A stretch of 64,000 nucleotides of DNA from Pictodentalium vernedei (GCA_031216915.1 CM062293.1:154450285-154514284), one strand, 5' to 3'. Numbered from the stretch's first letter, positions 12,441-23,883 are shown. Made by a program: numbers and translations. The notes: generated by a model from the sequence alone, not told the origin.

Positions 12441-13500
12441 GTGAGAATTACCTATGACCCACCTTCGTGGCTACTCTTCCTTGCGGCCCACAGGTATTAC
12501 ATTGCTTTTGTTTTCGTTCAGCTCAAGTCGCCACGTATTCCCGTACTTTACTAAAATGACTAACATTTTCCATTTTGTGTACACCCTGTACATCCTCATA
12601 TAGAGCTTTCGTGATTCCGACAAAACTTCCCCCAAATCCGAGGTCCTCAAGTTTCTACCGCATTCCCTCACTCCATAGTCTGTCGTATGTTTGTTCCCGT
12701 CGGGGTTGGGGGGGGGGGGGGCATAAACATATTTCTCTTATTGACTTTTGATGATTCTATCAATTGAGAGAGAGTAAACAAGGAGTCAGTGACTCTTTTT
12801 CCTTTCCGGAACCCATTCTGGATCTCTCCCAGGAATCCCCCTTTATTCGACAATTTCCGCAAGTCTGTCTCAGAGGAACTTGCAGAATACCTTCCCAACA
12901 TTGCTCCTGATGGATATCCCCTGTAATTATCTAAAACCCTCCCTATTTCTCTTTTGTGTAGGAATGTTACTCTGTTTCCTTCAACCCGGTCGGGACCTCT
13001 TGCTTTGTGATATCCATGTTAAATAGTGTTGTAAGATTCTCATATAACGGACCACCTACTCTACTTAAAAACTCGTTGAGAATTCCGTCAGTGACTGTTG
13101 CTTTGCAGTTCTTTAACTTAGTTATTACAATTTCGTACTTTTCCCGACTCGATATCCCTGCATACAAAGTCACATACATTTTCTGCACTCTCCATCACAC
13201 ATTCTGGAATGACCCCTTCCCCCATCTTCTGCATTTACCTTTTCCCAATGCTTCATCATTTCTACAGCAATGTTGTCCTGGTCATAAGTGTTTTGCCGTT
13301 CAACTTAATAGGCCTACTCTGTGAAGTATTTCCCATGTTAGTTTTATTTACCCATTTCCAGAATACATTGCAAATTGATACCTCCCACCCTGTTTTTCCT
13401 GTTGCTTTATAGAGATTACTATTCCGCACTCTCCTATTTTTGTTCTTGATTATATTAGCCTTTGTTCTTGCCTCCTCATATACCTCTGGCACTTTTAGTG
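12440..13500 (-). mobile_element. LINE reverse transcriptase fragment, disabled
   Basis: Read on the minus strand, the block with KLKNCKATVTDGILNEFLSR (about 13100) is the LINE KLKNGKA.G.DGI-type motif before the reverse transcriptase palm. GFLGEIQNGFRKGKRVTDSL (about 12800) is the next conserved block and RLELNENKSNVI (about 12510) a downstream one. The pieces lie in different frames with stops between, and a run of about eleven G interrupts the region near 12710. The endonuclease and the 3' end are not visible. The fragment differs from the LINE at 3115-5830 and the one at 50790-53850. Confidence 0.75.
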
Positions 13501-13811
13501 ACTATATCATTAACCCCTCTTAACTTCTTAAGTTCTCAACGTCTTCTAAATGCAGCGCATTTTTTCTTCCTCTATTTTTTGCGTGTTTGAGCTCATTATT
13601 TACTTTATATCTTAGTTCAGTTGTCGTCACCCCAATTCTCCCTATGCTTTCCCTCCCAGCATTTTTTTAGACTTCTCATAACTGAATCGGCCAACTCTTC
13701 ATCGTTATCTCCGGCTGACATATTTTTTAGCTTAGATTTTAAATTCTCCTCAAAGTGCCCCCAGTCTGCTTCTTTTCCCAGTTTCCAAATGTTCTTAAAG
13801 ACCGTCGTTTG

Positions 13812-14175
13812 TTTTTATACGCCCGTTTGAAAGACGGCTGTACTATGTAATCATTCTGTCCATCTGTCTTTCTGTCAGTCTGTCTGTCCGTCCGTTAAGA
13901 TTTTTGGTTTCCGACCGATAACTCCAGTTAACAAAATAACAATCTCACTTATAAATTTCAGAAACCTACTACTCTATCCAATTCGCTTCGCCCCACATTA
14001 CTCCCAAGCAATTTTGAAATAAAATATATAATAAAGCCGCCCGAAATACAAACTAATAATTAAAAATACTGATAAACAGTTCATTGTTGAAATTTGTGAT
14101 TTTTCTTGGTGAGTAGTATACACGTCAATGTTTACGACCGTTGTTTGGCTTTATACGACTTTTCACAAAATTGGA
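13812..14175 (+). repeat. Dispersed repeat opening with TATACGCCCGTTTGAAAGACGG
   Basis: The start carries a small hairpin (CCCGTTTGAAAGACGG) followed by a CTGTC/CCGTC-rich tract and the phrase TTTCCGACCGATAACTCCAG. I know similar openings from dispersed repeats in several marine invertebrates. A comparable phrase recurs near 56755-56810. No coding content is seen. The stretch 13501-13811 before it is unassigned. Confidence 0.5.
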
Positions 14176-14239
14176 GCGAAACGGCGCAAAACATTTTAAT
14201 TAAATATTAAAATATACTCAAAATATGAAAGAAACCTTG

Positions 14240-15638
14240 AGTCAACTCGGCCCTCATTTGCCGGCCAACTCGCCTCAAACGGGATGGGTCGTTTCGTTCC
14301 CGGGACGATTCGTCACCGAGACGTTTCGTCCCCTATTGGTGGGACGTTTCGTCCCCGGGACGATTCGTCCCCAATGCAAATTCCTAAAGGATGAGTGTTA
14401 TAAATAACTAACAGTGGTATATTTCATTGATATAACTTTATTTGATTTCCAAAAGTTAAACAATCAATAACAAAGTTTACATTACATTACACCAAATAAT
14501 ATATACATTATATCTACATGAATTTTATTTGTTGAACCCTTTACCTAACGACTTTCTTAAAAAATACTTTTCGTTTTAAAAATAAATAAAATAATAATAA
14601 AATCATTTTAAATTACTAGAAATTCTCAATACATACCTTCACTTCAATGTGGTTGTTCGTTCGTATTGTGTGATCGAAGATGCACCAGTCCGATATGGGA
14701 AAACTTTCGTTCTCCATCCACTGTTCTGTAACGTATTGCACGAACTGTTGCAAACCCTCTGTGTTGGCCTTCCTTGCTAAATGGTCGAATGTTTGTCTTA
14801 TGTGTTGATTGGGCAGGAATGGAAGTGCCAAAGACTGTTTCAAATATTTTCTCAGCGCTGTGTTGGTGTTATATCCAGTTTGTAAGCCAACATCTCCTAC
14901 TTTGGCGAATACTGCCTTCCTCCAGTGGAAAACGCAGCCTTTTATTTCTTTGCCCGGAAAAACTTCTCTTATCGCTTGCCAAGTAGCTGAAAAAAAACAC
15001 CCTTGCTTTAGTTTAAACATACATATAGATAAGGTGACTTATTACATGTTAATTTTAAGGTGAGGCGTACATAGGCCTAAGTGGGCGACTTGGGGCCTGG
15101 GTGGTGGCAGTCGGGAGTAAAAAAAAAATTAAACTCACCTGTTTCAAAGTCACTGACAAATGTCTCTACACAGGATTCATCAATTTTCTCAAGAATTGCT
15201 TGAAGAACTTCTACATAGTCGCTCATACGACAGCGTGTCATGATGACAAAGACCATTGGGAACTGTCTTTTCTTTTCTCCTAAAACTCCAAAATCATTAT
15301 TTGTATTATAGTCTGCTAATATGATATCTAATTATGCATAAAATCCAACCTCGATGCCATATGATTGACCATCATTGGTTACGAGCAGATGCTTCCCTCA
15401 TTTATGAAAAAAACCCAATCCCATATCTTCTCAATAATTTGGTATTGAAGTGGGACGTTTCGTCCCCAACTGGGGACAAAACGTCCCACCCTGTCACGGG
15501 GACGAAACGTCCCACCAACTAGGGGACGAAGCGTCCCGAGGACGAAACGACATGGACCCCCTCAAACGGAGGGCAAAAGGTTTGTCCTGAAAAATTTCCG
15601 AGGGCGAGTTGGGCCAGAGTAAGTGGACTCTTAGCCCT
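14240..15638 (-). mobile_element. Mutator-like (MULE) DNA transposon
   Basis: A minus-strand MULE transposase is flanked on both sides by inverted sets of the motif GGGACGTTTCGTCCCC: 14286-14375 on the left and 15450-15560 on the right, in opposite order. Outside these, GAGTCAACTCGGCCC (left) and the reverse complement of GGGCCAGAGTAAGTGGACTC (right) look like diverged outer ends. I could not find a 9-10 bp target duplication, so the ends are approximate. Confidence 0.75.
14616..15290 (-). CDS. MULE transposase, two exons, partial
   Basis: The upstream exon, read from about 15290 down to 15139, encodes a block ending FPMVFVIMTRCRMSDYVEVL and then VSDFET, and stops at a GTGAG donor (15138-15134). 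After a 151-bp intron, an acceptor with a polypyrimidine tract (AG at 14988-14987) opens the second exon at 14986. Joined across the intron, the SDFE block runs on as TATWQAIREVFPG, then CVFHWRKAVF, LALPFLPNQHI and RTNNHIE. This order (SDFE aspartate, C...FH, LPF.P, N..E) is that of MULE transposases. The N-terminal DNA-binding region is not seen, so the gene is partial. The second exon runs to a stop near 14616. The product would excise and insert the flanking element in the nucleus. Confidence 0.8.
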
Positions 15639-15639
15639 T

Positions 15640-16800
15640 TTTAGGGTCGGGGAAGATCGACCCTTGGAAGATTCGGCCGGGAACTTTCGGCCCTGGCAGC
15701 GGGCCGTTTCTTCTCACTTTGCGTTTAATTTTTTGAAATTTATATTTTATTCAGTTATTTAGAAAAGTTATTATCTGAATATGTTTGAATGATTTTTGAT
15801 CAGAATTTTACATATTTTGTGGAGAAATTTTTTTTAGTCAGTTTTGATAAGAATTTGGTCTATTTTGTGAAAACATTTCTTACCTCTTTGCTTGAATGTA
15901 AATATTAGAAACCGAAACATGTCCAGTCACTACAAGAACTATTCCATCAACTGACTTCAAACATACTGTTCACTGTCTGCGGAATTTTTTTTCAACTTCG
16001 ACGGTGAATTCACTAAATGAGAAATGTTGTTTGTTATTGTCACTTGGAAGTTTCCGCCCAGTTTGTTTAGTTTGAGCGGTACTTCGCAAGTTGTTTCTCT
16101 CATCGTCAATGCGCATGTACATTTGTTTTTATTATGATATTCTGTAGAGATATCTTTATTGTTTTGACTGACTCTTGGAAGTTACCGCCGAGATTGTTTG
16201 TTTCTTCACTACATTAACTATTATTGCCCCCCCCCCCCCCCCCCCCTCTGTGACCACCATATGATATACCGAGCTTCACATAAATTGAAGATGAATATTA
16301 AAGGAAATAAACTACAACTGACAATGAAATAGATTCACTATGGACCAACTTTTGAGACGTAGATGTTAGAATGACCGAATGCCTCTATGTTTACAAATAA
16401 AATTTACAGACTTGGAAAAACTAAAAAAATAACTTTTGTAACTACATCTGTATATCTTTAAATGATTATACTTGTACCACCACCAGTGTTTTGTGTGACA
16501 TTTTGCATATATGTACATATAATATGTAAAATTGTAGTGTTTGAGATTTTGTGTTGTTAGGTTGTCAAATAATGTTATCTAATGTTATTAGAATTAATAA
16601 ATAATTACCTTAAACCTCTTGTCATTATCAATAATATTGTCACTTGTCAATTATGTCAATTTCCAACCCCCCAGATAGAACACGAATAGACTAATTAGCA
16701 GTCATTCACTGAGTACCCGGGCCGAATCTTCCCGGCAAAATTTTCCCGGTCGATCCTTCCCAGGGCCGAATCTTCCCAGGGCCGAATCTTCCTGATCCCC
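15640..16800. mobile_element. MITE with inverted GAAGATTCGGCC-type ends
   Basis: The left end (15640-15715) carries GGGGAAGATCGACCC and GGAAGATTCGGCCGGG. The right end (16717-16800) carries the same motifs in inverse orientation (GGGCCGAATCTTCCC three times). The body has no coding content. A 20-base C run lies at 16227-16246. The architecture (short CG-rich phrases repeated near both ends, inverted) resembles the neighbouring MULE, which suggests mobilisation by that class. Confidence 0.6.
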
Positions 16801-16939
16801 CTTTTTATAAGGTAAAGTTCAATCCAAATTGGAATTGGATATCCCTGCCGAATATTCTCGGATCGATATTTCTCGAGGTCGAAAAGTGCCGCGCCGACTT
16901 TTCCGGAAAGTATTATACCAGTTCCCGATAATTGAGTGA

Positions 16940-17051
16940 CCAGCAATCGAATTTCGTCTGTGTTCTAATTTTCAACTTCGAATTATACTTCTGAGTGGTG
17001 CGCTCTTCCTTGAGAACGTATATCGATTACAGCCTTTTAGCCATCGGAAAA
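16940..17051 (+). promoter_or_regulatory. CCT3: Probable CCT3 promoter-proximal region and 5' UTR
   Basis: This 112-bp stretch lies between the MITE and the CCT3 start codon. No TATA box is evident. A CTCTTCCTT pyrimidine tract at about 17004-17013 could mark a pyrimidine-type initiator, but that is a guess from composition. The start codon context is GAAAAATGATG. Confidence 0.35.
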
Positions 17052-17085
17052 ATGATGCAGGGAGGAACTCCGATTATTGTTTTGA
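17052..17085 (+). CDS. CCT3: CCT3 exon 1: T-complex protein 1 subunit gamma, N-terminus
   Basis: CCT3 is one of eight subunits of the cytosolic TRiC/CCT chaperonin, the double-ring ATPase that folds actin, tubulin and other proteins. This exon encodes MMQGGTPIIVL plus one base. It ends at a GTGAGT donor (17086), and the 88-bp intron 1 closes with TTTTTCAG at 17173. With exon 2 the protein reads MMQGGTPIIVLN-QNTKRESGRKVQ, very close to vertebrate CCT3 (MMGHRPVLVLS-QNTKRESGRKVQ), including the double Met start. The first ATG was chosen because of that match. Only 49 of roughly 545 residues of the protein lie in this window. CCT genes are normally constitutively expressed. Confidence 0.93.
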
Positions 17086-17173
17086 GTGAGTTTTTTTGAC
17101 AGTTTATGGTTTGTTTTTCACGCAACTCTCTGGCCATGCGAAAAACATAAAAAACTATTGTTTTGTTTTTCAG

Positions 17174-17235
17174 ACCAGAACACCAAAAGGGAATCTGGAC
17201 GTAAAGTACAAACTGGAAATATCGCTGCTGGAAAG
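17174..17235 (+). CDS. CCT3: CCT3 exon 2
   Basis: The exon is 62 bases long. Two bases complete the codon split by intron 1 (AAC, Asn), followed by twenty codons reading QNTKRESGRKVQTGNIAAGK. It ends in frame at a GTAAGC donor at 17236. The QNTKRESGRKVQ block is diagnostic for the gamma subunit among the eight CCT paralogues. The preceding acceptor has a good T-rich tract (GTTTTTCAG). The next exon, found by matching the continuation of the protein, begins 30,885 bases downstream at 48121. The coding sequence has no damage in the parts seen, so the gene looks intact. Confidence 0.94.
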
Positions 17236-18002
17236 GTAAGCACATGGCCGTGAACACGGTTGGCCCTGTAAACAAATCGTTCCGTATATTCTCGAACATT
17301 CCTTTGAATTTATCTAAATACCGAAATCACGCGCCAAAATATTCAACATATATTGTTAAAGCACATCCGACCTAACTTAGAAGAAAATTCAAAGTCTAAA
17401 AAGGCCCAAAACGAATAACCCCAATAAATTATACAGTCAACTCGGCAGTATCGAGTCGTCGGCAGTATCGATTCACAGGCGTCTGGGGACCTGATCTAGA
17501 CTAGAGCGATAAATAGCGCCTAGAAGGTCTAAAATCACCCAACATCAAAATACCCCTACTGTATTATAAATACACACAAGGCTGGAAACTTCCAACGCTC
17601 GAAATTTTATACCACGAAATTAGAAACCACTCGTTTCAAATCAACGAAACGCGTTGACAGCTCGCATAGCACGTTTATCGATGCATAAATGAATACACTT
17701 CAATTCTGCAGTGCACCCCTTAGCATTTTCTTGCAGAGAATGCCTTTATTTTCACTCCAATTCGACAAAACACACACAAAATTCAGCTAGACGAACTTCC
17801 ATTCCACGAGAATCTCCGCACTGAATTTTCTCTCTAGCGGGGATATCGGCTCAGGACGTTCAAAATTCGCATTTTTGTGTATCTTGCACTGTTAAAAAAA
17901 GTTAAAACACACATGGCTGTGGATAACATATTTGGGTCTCAAAATAATTAGTTTTGATTTCATGTTTGGTCGAAAATTGACAAGACTCAGAAAGAGGTGC
18001 TG

Positions 18003-18108
18003 GACGTTTCGTGCACTGCCGTTTCGTACACCGCCATTTTGGACGTTTCGTACACAAGATTCTGGGACGTTTCGTACACAAGGTGGGACGTTTCGTACAC
18101 GGGATTTA
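18003..18108 (+). repeat. GGACGTTTCGTACAC direct repeats
   Basis: Five units of the phrase GGACGTTTCGTACAC or close variants, spaced about 20-25 bp apart, lie just inside the left arm of the long-inverted-repeat element. They resemble the GGGACGTTTCGTCCCC units at the ends of the MULE at 14240-15638. Confidence 0.8.
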
Positions 18109-19268
18109 AATGGGATATATGAGTACATATACGATGAAAGACAACAACGCTCTTATTAAAATAATATATTTTATTGAACAATAAATATCTAAACTTAAAA
18201 AAATGACGTTTTCAGACATAAATATATATATACCAAATGATAAAATACTTTGTACATAAATGGTAAACAGTTTTAACCAGGTGGGGGCATGACATTTTGA
18301 AAGGGAAATACATGTAATGGTTTATCGCTCCGCCCACAGCAGTCATTGGTTATTACATGTACATTCAAATTGACATTTGACAAGCGTTTTCATTAAATTG
18401 GAAGAACATTTAAATTTCCGATTTTTCCCGTAATTTAAAGGAGAATTTGTTCAAGTTTTATTGCGTTACTGGGAAAAATTCAGAAATATAAGCAGAAAAT
18501 CCTACCAGTACTCTATCAGTATTAACAAAGGAATACAAATTAAATTTTTCAGTAAAATTGAAGAAGATTTGAGTTGCGCTAAAATGCTTTAAATTCTATG
18601 TCGCCATGACTGACTAAAGATGAAATGTGAATCAAGTAAGTTTTGGGCCTGTTTTTATACAAATTTCAATTCTAGAAAAACACCGAAGATGAAATGGTTT
18701 AGTTTTAATACTAGAAATAACAAATCAATTAACAATGTTCACGTGTTGTTTGGAATAACAACACTGTTCAAGAGGTGATTGGTCCTCATTATACTGGCAT
18801 CAAAGCATTGAGCATCTCATCAAAATAACTCCTCAACAGAGCTTCCCGCAAGTTTTAACACGTAAGACCTCGTACCGGATTTTGCAAAGCGCCGTTTTTC
18901 GCGTTTGAAATGCTATTTTTCAACTGCGCATGTGAGACAATTTTTTTTAAAAATTTGAAACACGTCATAAATTTAAACTACGCATGCTCCCCGCGTTCAA
19001 TTTGAATTTGTAACTTATTCAAAAACAGTATTACCCGCGATAACCTAAATCGCGAGACGCGATTTTTTGGGCAGTTTTCGCTTTGTCATAGTAAAAATTG
19101 AAAGTTGAAAAAATGCAGGCCCTTACGAAGACACTCACGATTTTAGAAGAAAATCTTCATGTTTCATTGTGGTAAGTGAATATATTTATTGAACATTAAT
19201 TGTCCGTAAGTGCCAACTTAGTGTTATGTGGCAGCGGGTCGGTGGATCCCTCATGAAAATGTACCATG

Positions 19269-19356
19269 GTACACCATGGTATGTCCCAAAATACCGTGGT
19301 ATTACCATGGTATACCATGGTAATACTATGGTATTTTGGGACATACCATGGTGTAC
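19269..19356. repeat. 88-bp near-perfect palindrome, no loop
   Basis: Two 44-bp arms meet directly at 19312/19313 with about two mismatches. The arms are built from repeated ACCATGGTA phrases, so the element is palindromic at two scales. The outer ends are GTACACCATGG and CCATGGTGTAC. Confidence 0.9.
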
Positions 19357-19377
19357 TAGGAGTGTAAGCTTCGGGGG

Positions 19378-20250
19378 GGGGGGGGGGGGGCACTGTGAAA
19401 AGAAAGCTAAAGAACCACGGGTTGTTTGGGGAGCCAAAGAAAGTGGAACCAGGAATCGGAGGCACGAGTGAAATTGTGGAGAGGGCGGGGGGAGGGGAAG
19501 GGGGGGGCAGAGCAAGATTATGGAAGGGTCAGAACTATGTTGGCTAGTAACCTGTGAGCCTTCTACGCCCCGATCCAGGTATCCCTTGGCTCACGAGTTG
19601 AGGGGATACCTGACTCGGGACGTAGAAGGCTCACAGAGTGGAGCTTCCGCCTACTGGGATATCCAAACCTACATGTATAAGGTTAGTAGGGAGGACTGTC
19701 CCTTCTATATGTGGGTGTATATGGGGTGCGACCCGGGAAAAGTTTTGAAAAAATAATTTCTCTAAAAAGGTATCTGTAATGATTTGACATTACTGGGTGG
19801 ACATTGCGAAAAATGACTTAGAAATTAAAAATTTTTGGGAGCGTGTGGAAAATTGGGGGGGGGGGGGGGCATATGCCATTTGTAGTGTAGCCCCCCCCCC
19901 CCCCCCCCCCCCTCTGGTGGCTAAGCGACTGCAAACCAAAGAGAAAACATTAATTTTATGTTCAGCTATCAAAACATAGCCCGCGAGTTTTCACCAGAAA
20001 GCAGTGAGACTGCCTGTTCGGGGGGTGGGGGGGGGGGGGGGGGGGGATTGATTAACCATTTGGAAAAAAAAGAATAAAATACTGAACGTCCGGCAAAAAG
20101 TATCGAACATTAACGAATGCCAAGACAATACCACAGACACAGCCTCGCCTAAATATCATTTTGTCCTAATTGCATTCTGTCTTAGAATGCACTTAGGGCA
20201 AAATAGTTCAGACACATACACATAGCCCCCCCCCCCCCCCCCCCCCCCAC
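19378..20250. repeat. Cluster of long G and C homopolymer runs
   Basis: Within 900 bp lie runs of roughly 14-24 G or C: G near 19374-19390, G near 19856-19869, C near 19891-19912, G near 20022-20047 and C near 20226-20248. Similar runs occur elsewhere (16227, 24627, 26547, 27685, 27909, 28346, 38590, 38761, 46630, 56503, 56632, 56894). Confidence 0.9.
19552..19636. repeat. 85-bp imperfect hairpin
   Basis: The outer arms CTGTGAGCCTTCTACG and CGTAGAAGGCTCACAG are perfect. An inner pair (CAGGTATCCC and GGGGATACCTG) extends the stem, leaving a short loop around 19586-19600. Confidence 0.88.
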
Positions 20251-21640
20251 CCACCACACACACAAATAAACTGTAATGTATAGAAGAAGATTACATTTTC
20301 CACTAACAACAATCTTTTAGCGCTGCACTGGTTGTTTTTAATGTGTACCAATCAACAAATTACAAGCTGTTTTAGTATGACGGTCGTGAGAGACTTTGGT
20401 AGTTATTCTGTATGGTCCTTTCCTGTGTAGCGCGCGAATTATGAACGTCCTGAGCCGATATCCCCGCTAGAGAGAAAATTCAGTGCGGAGATTCCCGTGG
20501 AATGGAAGTTCGTCTAGCTGAATTTTGTGTGTGTTTTGTCGAGTTGGAGTGAAAATAAAGGCATTTTCTGCAAGAAAATGCTAAGGGGTGCACTTCAGAA
20601 TTGAAGTGTATTCATTTATGCATCGATAAACGTGCTATGCGAGCTGTCAACGCGTTTCGTTGATTTGAAACGAGTGGTTTCTAATTTCGTGGTATAAAAT
20701 TTCGAGCGTTGGAAGTTTCCAGCCTTGTGTATATTTATAATACAGTAGGGGTATTTTGATGTTGGGTGATTTTAGACCTTCTAGGCGCTTTTTATCGCTC
20801 TAGATCAGGTCCCCAGACGCCTGTGATCGATTCAAAATTTACTGACTGCCATGTTACGTTTAAACAACCGAAACATTTTTATTTTTAGCTCACCTGAGCG
20901 AAGCTCAAGGGGAGCTTAACTAATCACTTTCTGTCCGTCGTGCGTCGTCCGGCGTCCGTCGTCCGTCGTCCGTCGTCCGTCGTCGTCCGTCCGGCGTTAA
21001 CTTTACATTAACGACTTCTCCTCCTAAACCACTACCCCAATTTTATTCAAATGTTGGCTAAATGTTTATTACCTAATGCCAATTCAGATTTGTTCAAATG
21101 AAGTTGCCCCTCCTCCTGGGTGGTGCCACACCCCCAAGGGGCACCAAAATCTTTGTAAATCTTCTTCTCATGAACCAGCAGTAGCAGAGACTTGATATTT
21201 GGTGTGCAGCTTCCTTTTGAGGTGTAGACTCAGATTTGTTCAAGAGAAGTTTGTGGGGCTATACTTGACGTTGTTATGAGAGGGGCAAAATTTTTTGCCC
21301 CGCCCAAAATTTCTATTTTCCAAACCGAGAGGCTGATTTGAACCAAATTTTATGTGAGGGCTTATTGGGTCATGAGTACTTGATTTATGCAAAAAAAAAT
21401 TTTCCCGCAGCCCCGTGGGAACCACAGGAGCTAAAAATAGAAAAAATTTAAAACGCCCATATCTCCAAAACTGCACGGCACTGAGAATTTTTATTTGGTG
21501 TGCAGCTTCCTTAGGACCAACAGAAAGGATTGGTAAAAAAAAATTGCCATCGGTTTTATCATAGGGTACAGTTTCGGGACTTTGAAAAAGTGCTGAGTCA
21601 GCACTTTTTAACACTGTAGGCAATGGGAAAAACATTAAAA

Positions 21641-23883
21641 AATCTTCTTCTCCAGATCCAGCAGGCAGAATCTTTTGATATTTGGTATGCAACATTGTAG
21701 GGTGGATCTGATTCAAGTTTGTTCAAATCGGCCCCCTGGGTTCATATTTGGGCTCAGTATAGGAGCCCGATTTCGAACTTAGTGCATTTCAGGCAAATTT
21801 CTTAAAAAATCTTCTTCTCCAGATCCAGCAGGCAGAATCTTTTGATATTTGGTATGCAACATTGTGGGGTGGATCTGATTCAAGTTTGTTCAAATCGGCC
21901 CCCTGGGTTTATATTTGGGTTCAGTATAGGAGCCCAAATTTGAACTTACTGCATTTCAGGCAAATTTCTTTGAAAATCTTCTTCTCCAGATCCAGCAGGC
22001 AGAATCTTTTGATATTTGGTATGCAACATTGTAGGGTGGATCTGATTCAAGTTTGTTCAAATCGGCTCCCTAGATTCATATTTGGGCTCACTATAGGAGC
22101 TCGAATTCGAATTTAGTGCATTTCAGGCAAATTTCTTCAAAAATCTTCTTCTCCAGATCCAGCAGGCAGAATCTTTTGATATTTGGTATGCAATGTTGCG
22201 GGGTAGATCTGATTCAAGTTTGTTCAAATCGGCCCCCTGGATACATATTTGGGCTTACTATAGAAGCCCGAATTCGAACTTAGTGCATTTCAGGCAAATT
22301 TCTTAAAAAATCTTCTTCTCCAGATCCAGCAGGCAGAATCTTTTGATATTTGGTATGCAACATTGTAGGGTGGATCTGATTCAAGTTTGTTCAAATCGGC
22401 CCACTGGGTTCATATTTGGGCTCAGTATAGGAGCCCGATTTCGAACTTAGTGCATTTAGGCAAATTTCTTAAAAAATCTTCTTCTCCAGATCCAGAAGGC
22501 AGAATCTTTTGATATTTGGTATGCAACATTGTGGGGTGGATCTGATTCAAGTTTGTTCAAATCGGCTTCCTAGATTCATATTTGGGCTCACTATAGAAGC
22601 TTGAATTTGAACTTAGTGCATTTCATGCAAATTTCTTAAAAAATCTTCTTCTCCAGATCCAGCAGGCAGAATCTTTTCATATTTGGTAAGCAACATTGTG
22701 GGGTGGATCTGATTCAAGTTTGTTCAAATCGGCCCCCTGGGTTTATATTTGGGCTCAGTATAGGAGCCCAAATTTTAACTTAGTGCATTTCAAGCAAATT
22801 TATTAAAAAATCTTCTTCTCCAGATCCAGCAGGCAGAATCTTTTGATATTTGGTATGCAACATTGTGGGGTGGATCTGATTCAAGTTTGTTCAAATCGGC
22901 TTCCTAGATTCATATTTGGGCTCACTATAGAAGCTCGAATTCGAACTTAGTGCATTTCAGGCAAATTTCTTAAAAAATCATCTTCTCCAGATCCAGCAGG
23001 CAGAATCTTTTGATATTTGGTATGCAACATTGTGGGGTGGATCTGATTCAAGTTTGTTCAAATCAGCCACCTGGATTCATATTTGGGCTCACTATAGAAG
23101 CTCGAATTCAAACTTAGTGCATTTCGGGCAAATTTCTTCAAAAATCTTCTTCTCCAGATCCAGCAGGCAGAATCTTTTGATATTTGGTATGCAACATTGC
23201 GGGGTGGATCTGATTCAAGTTTGTTCAAATCGGCCCCCTGGATTCATATTTGGGCTTAATATAGAAGCCCGAATTCGCACTTAGTGCATTTCAGGCAAAT
23301 TTCTTCAAAAATCTTCTTCTCCAGATCCAGCAGGCAGAATCTTTTGATATTTGGTATGCAACATTGCGGGGTGGATCTGATTCAAGTTTGTTCAAATCGG
23401 CCCCCTGGATTCATATTTGGGCTTAATATAGAAGCCCGAATTCGCACTTAGTGCATTTCGGGCAAATTTATTAAAAAATCTTCTTCTCCAGATCCAGCAG
23501 GCAGAATCTTTTGATATTTGGTATGCAACATTGTGGGGTGGATCTGATTCAAGTTTGTTCAAATCGGCTTCCTAGTTTCATATTTGGGCTCACTATAGAA
23601 GCTTGAATTCGAACTTAGTGCATTTCAGGCAAATTTCTTAAAAAATCTTCTTCTCCAGATCCAGCTTCAGAATCTTTTCATATTTGGTAAGCAACATTGT
23701 GGGGTGGATCTGATTCAAGTTTGTTCAAATCGGCCCCCTGGGTTTATATTTGGGCTCCGTATAGGAGCCCAAATTTTAACTTAGTGCGTTTCAGGCATAT
23801 TTCTTAAAAAATCTTCTTCTCCAGATCCAGCAGGCAGAATCTTTTGATATTTGGTATGCAACATTGTAGGGTGGATCTGATTG
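21641..23883 (+). repeat. 167-bp tandem array, about 13.5 units
   Basis: The phrase AATCTTCTTCTCCAGATCC starts at 21641, 21808, 21975, 22142, 22309, 22475, 22642, 22809, 22976, 23143, 23310, 23477, 23644 and 23810. The spacing is 167 bp eleven times and 166 bp twice. Units differ by substitutions but hardly by length. Variants alternate (for example GGCCCCCTGG against GGCTTCCTAG), hinting at higher-order units. Confidence 0.95.

Larger units (their letters stand above)
17468..20829. mobile_element. Element with about 400-bp terminal inverted repeats
   Basis: The left arm (17468-17870) and right arm (20434-20829) are reverse complements with few differences, from CACAGGCGTCTGGGGACC inward to GGATATCGGCTCAGGACGTT. 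The left end may extend outward to CAGTCAACTCGGCAGTATCG at about 17441, next to TA, as in pogo/Tc1-type termini; a similar terminus in reverse orientation occurs alone at 29010-29033. The right tip is more diverged. The 2.5-kb interior has no transposase and holds two perfect-looking palindromes, a set of TTTCGTACAC direct repeats and several homopolymer runs. It starts about 200 bp after CCT3 exon 2. Confidence 0.85.

Noticed and set aside
14230-15650. Target site duplication of the MULE
   Set aside because: No 8-10 bp direct repeat could be found at the approximate ends, so the boundaries are given as uncertain.
19186-19515. Proline-rich minus-strand frame of 109 codons
   Set aside because: It arises from a G homopolymer and the ACCATGGTA palindrome, not from a gene.
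21240-21716. 158-codon minus-strand open frame
   Set aside because: It lies in the non-coding lead-in of a tandem-array element and its second half runs into the array.
21641-23883. CRISPR-like regular spacing of conserved blocks
   Set aside because: The whole 167-bp unit is conserved, with no unique spacers, and the genome is eukaryotic. It is a tandem array.
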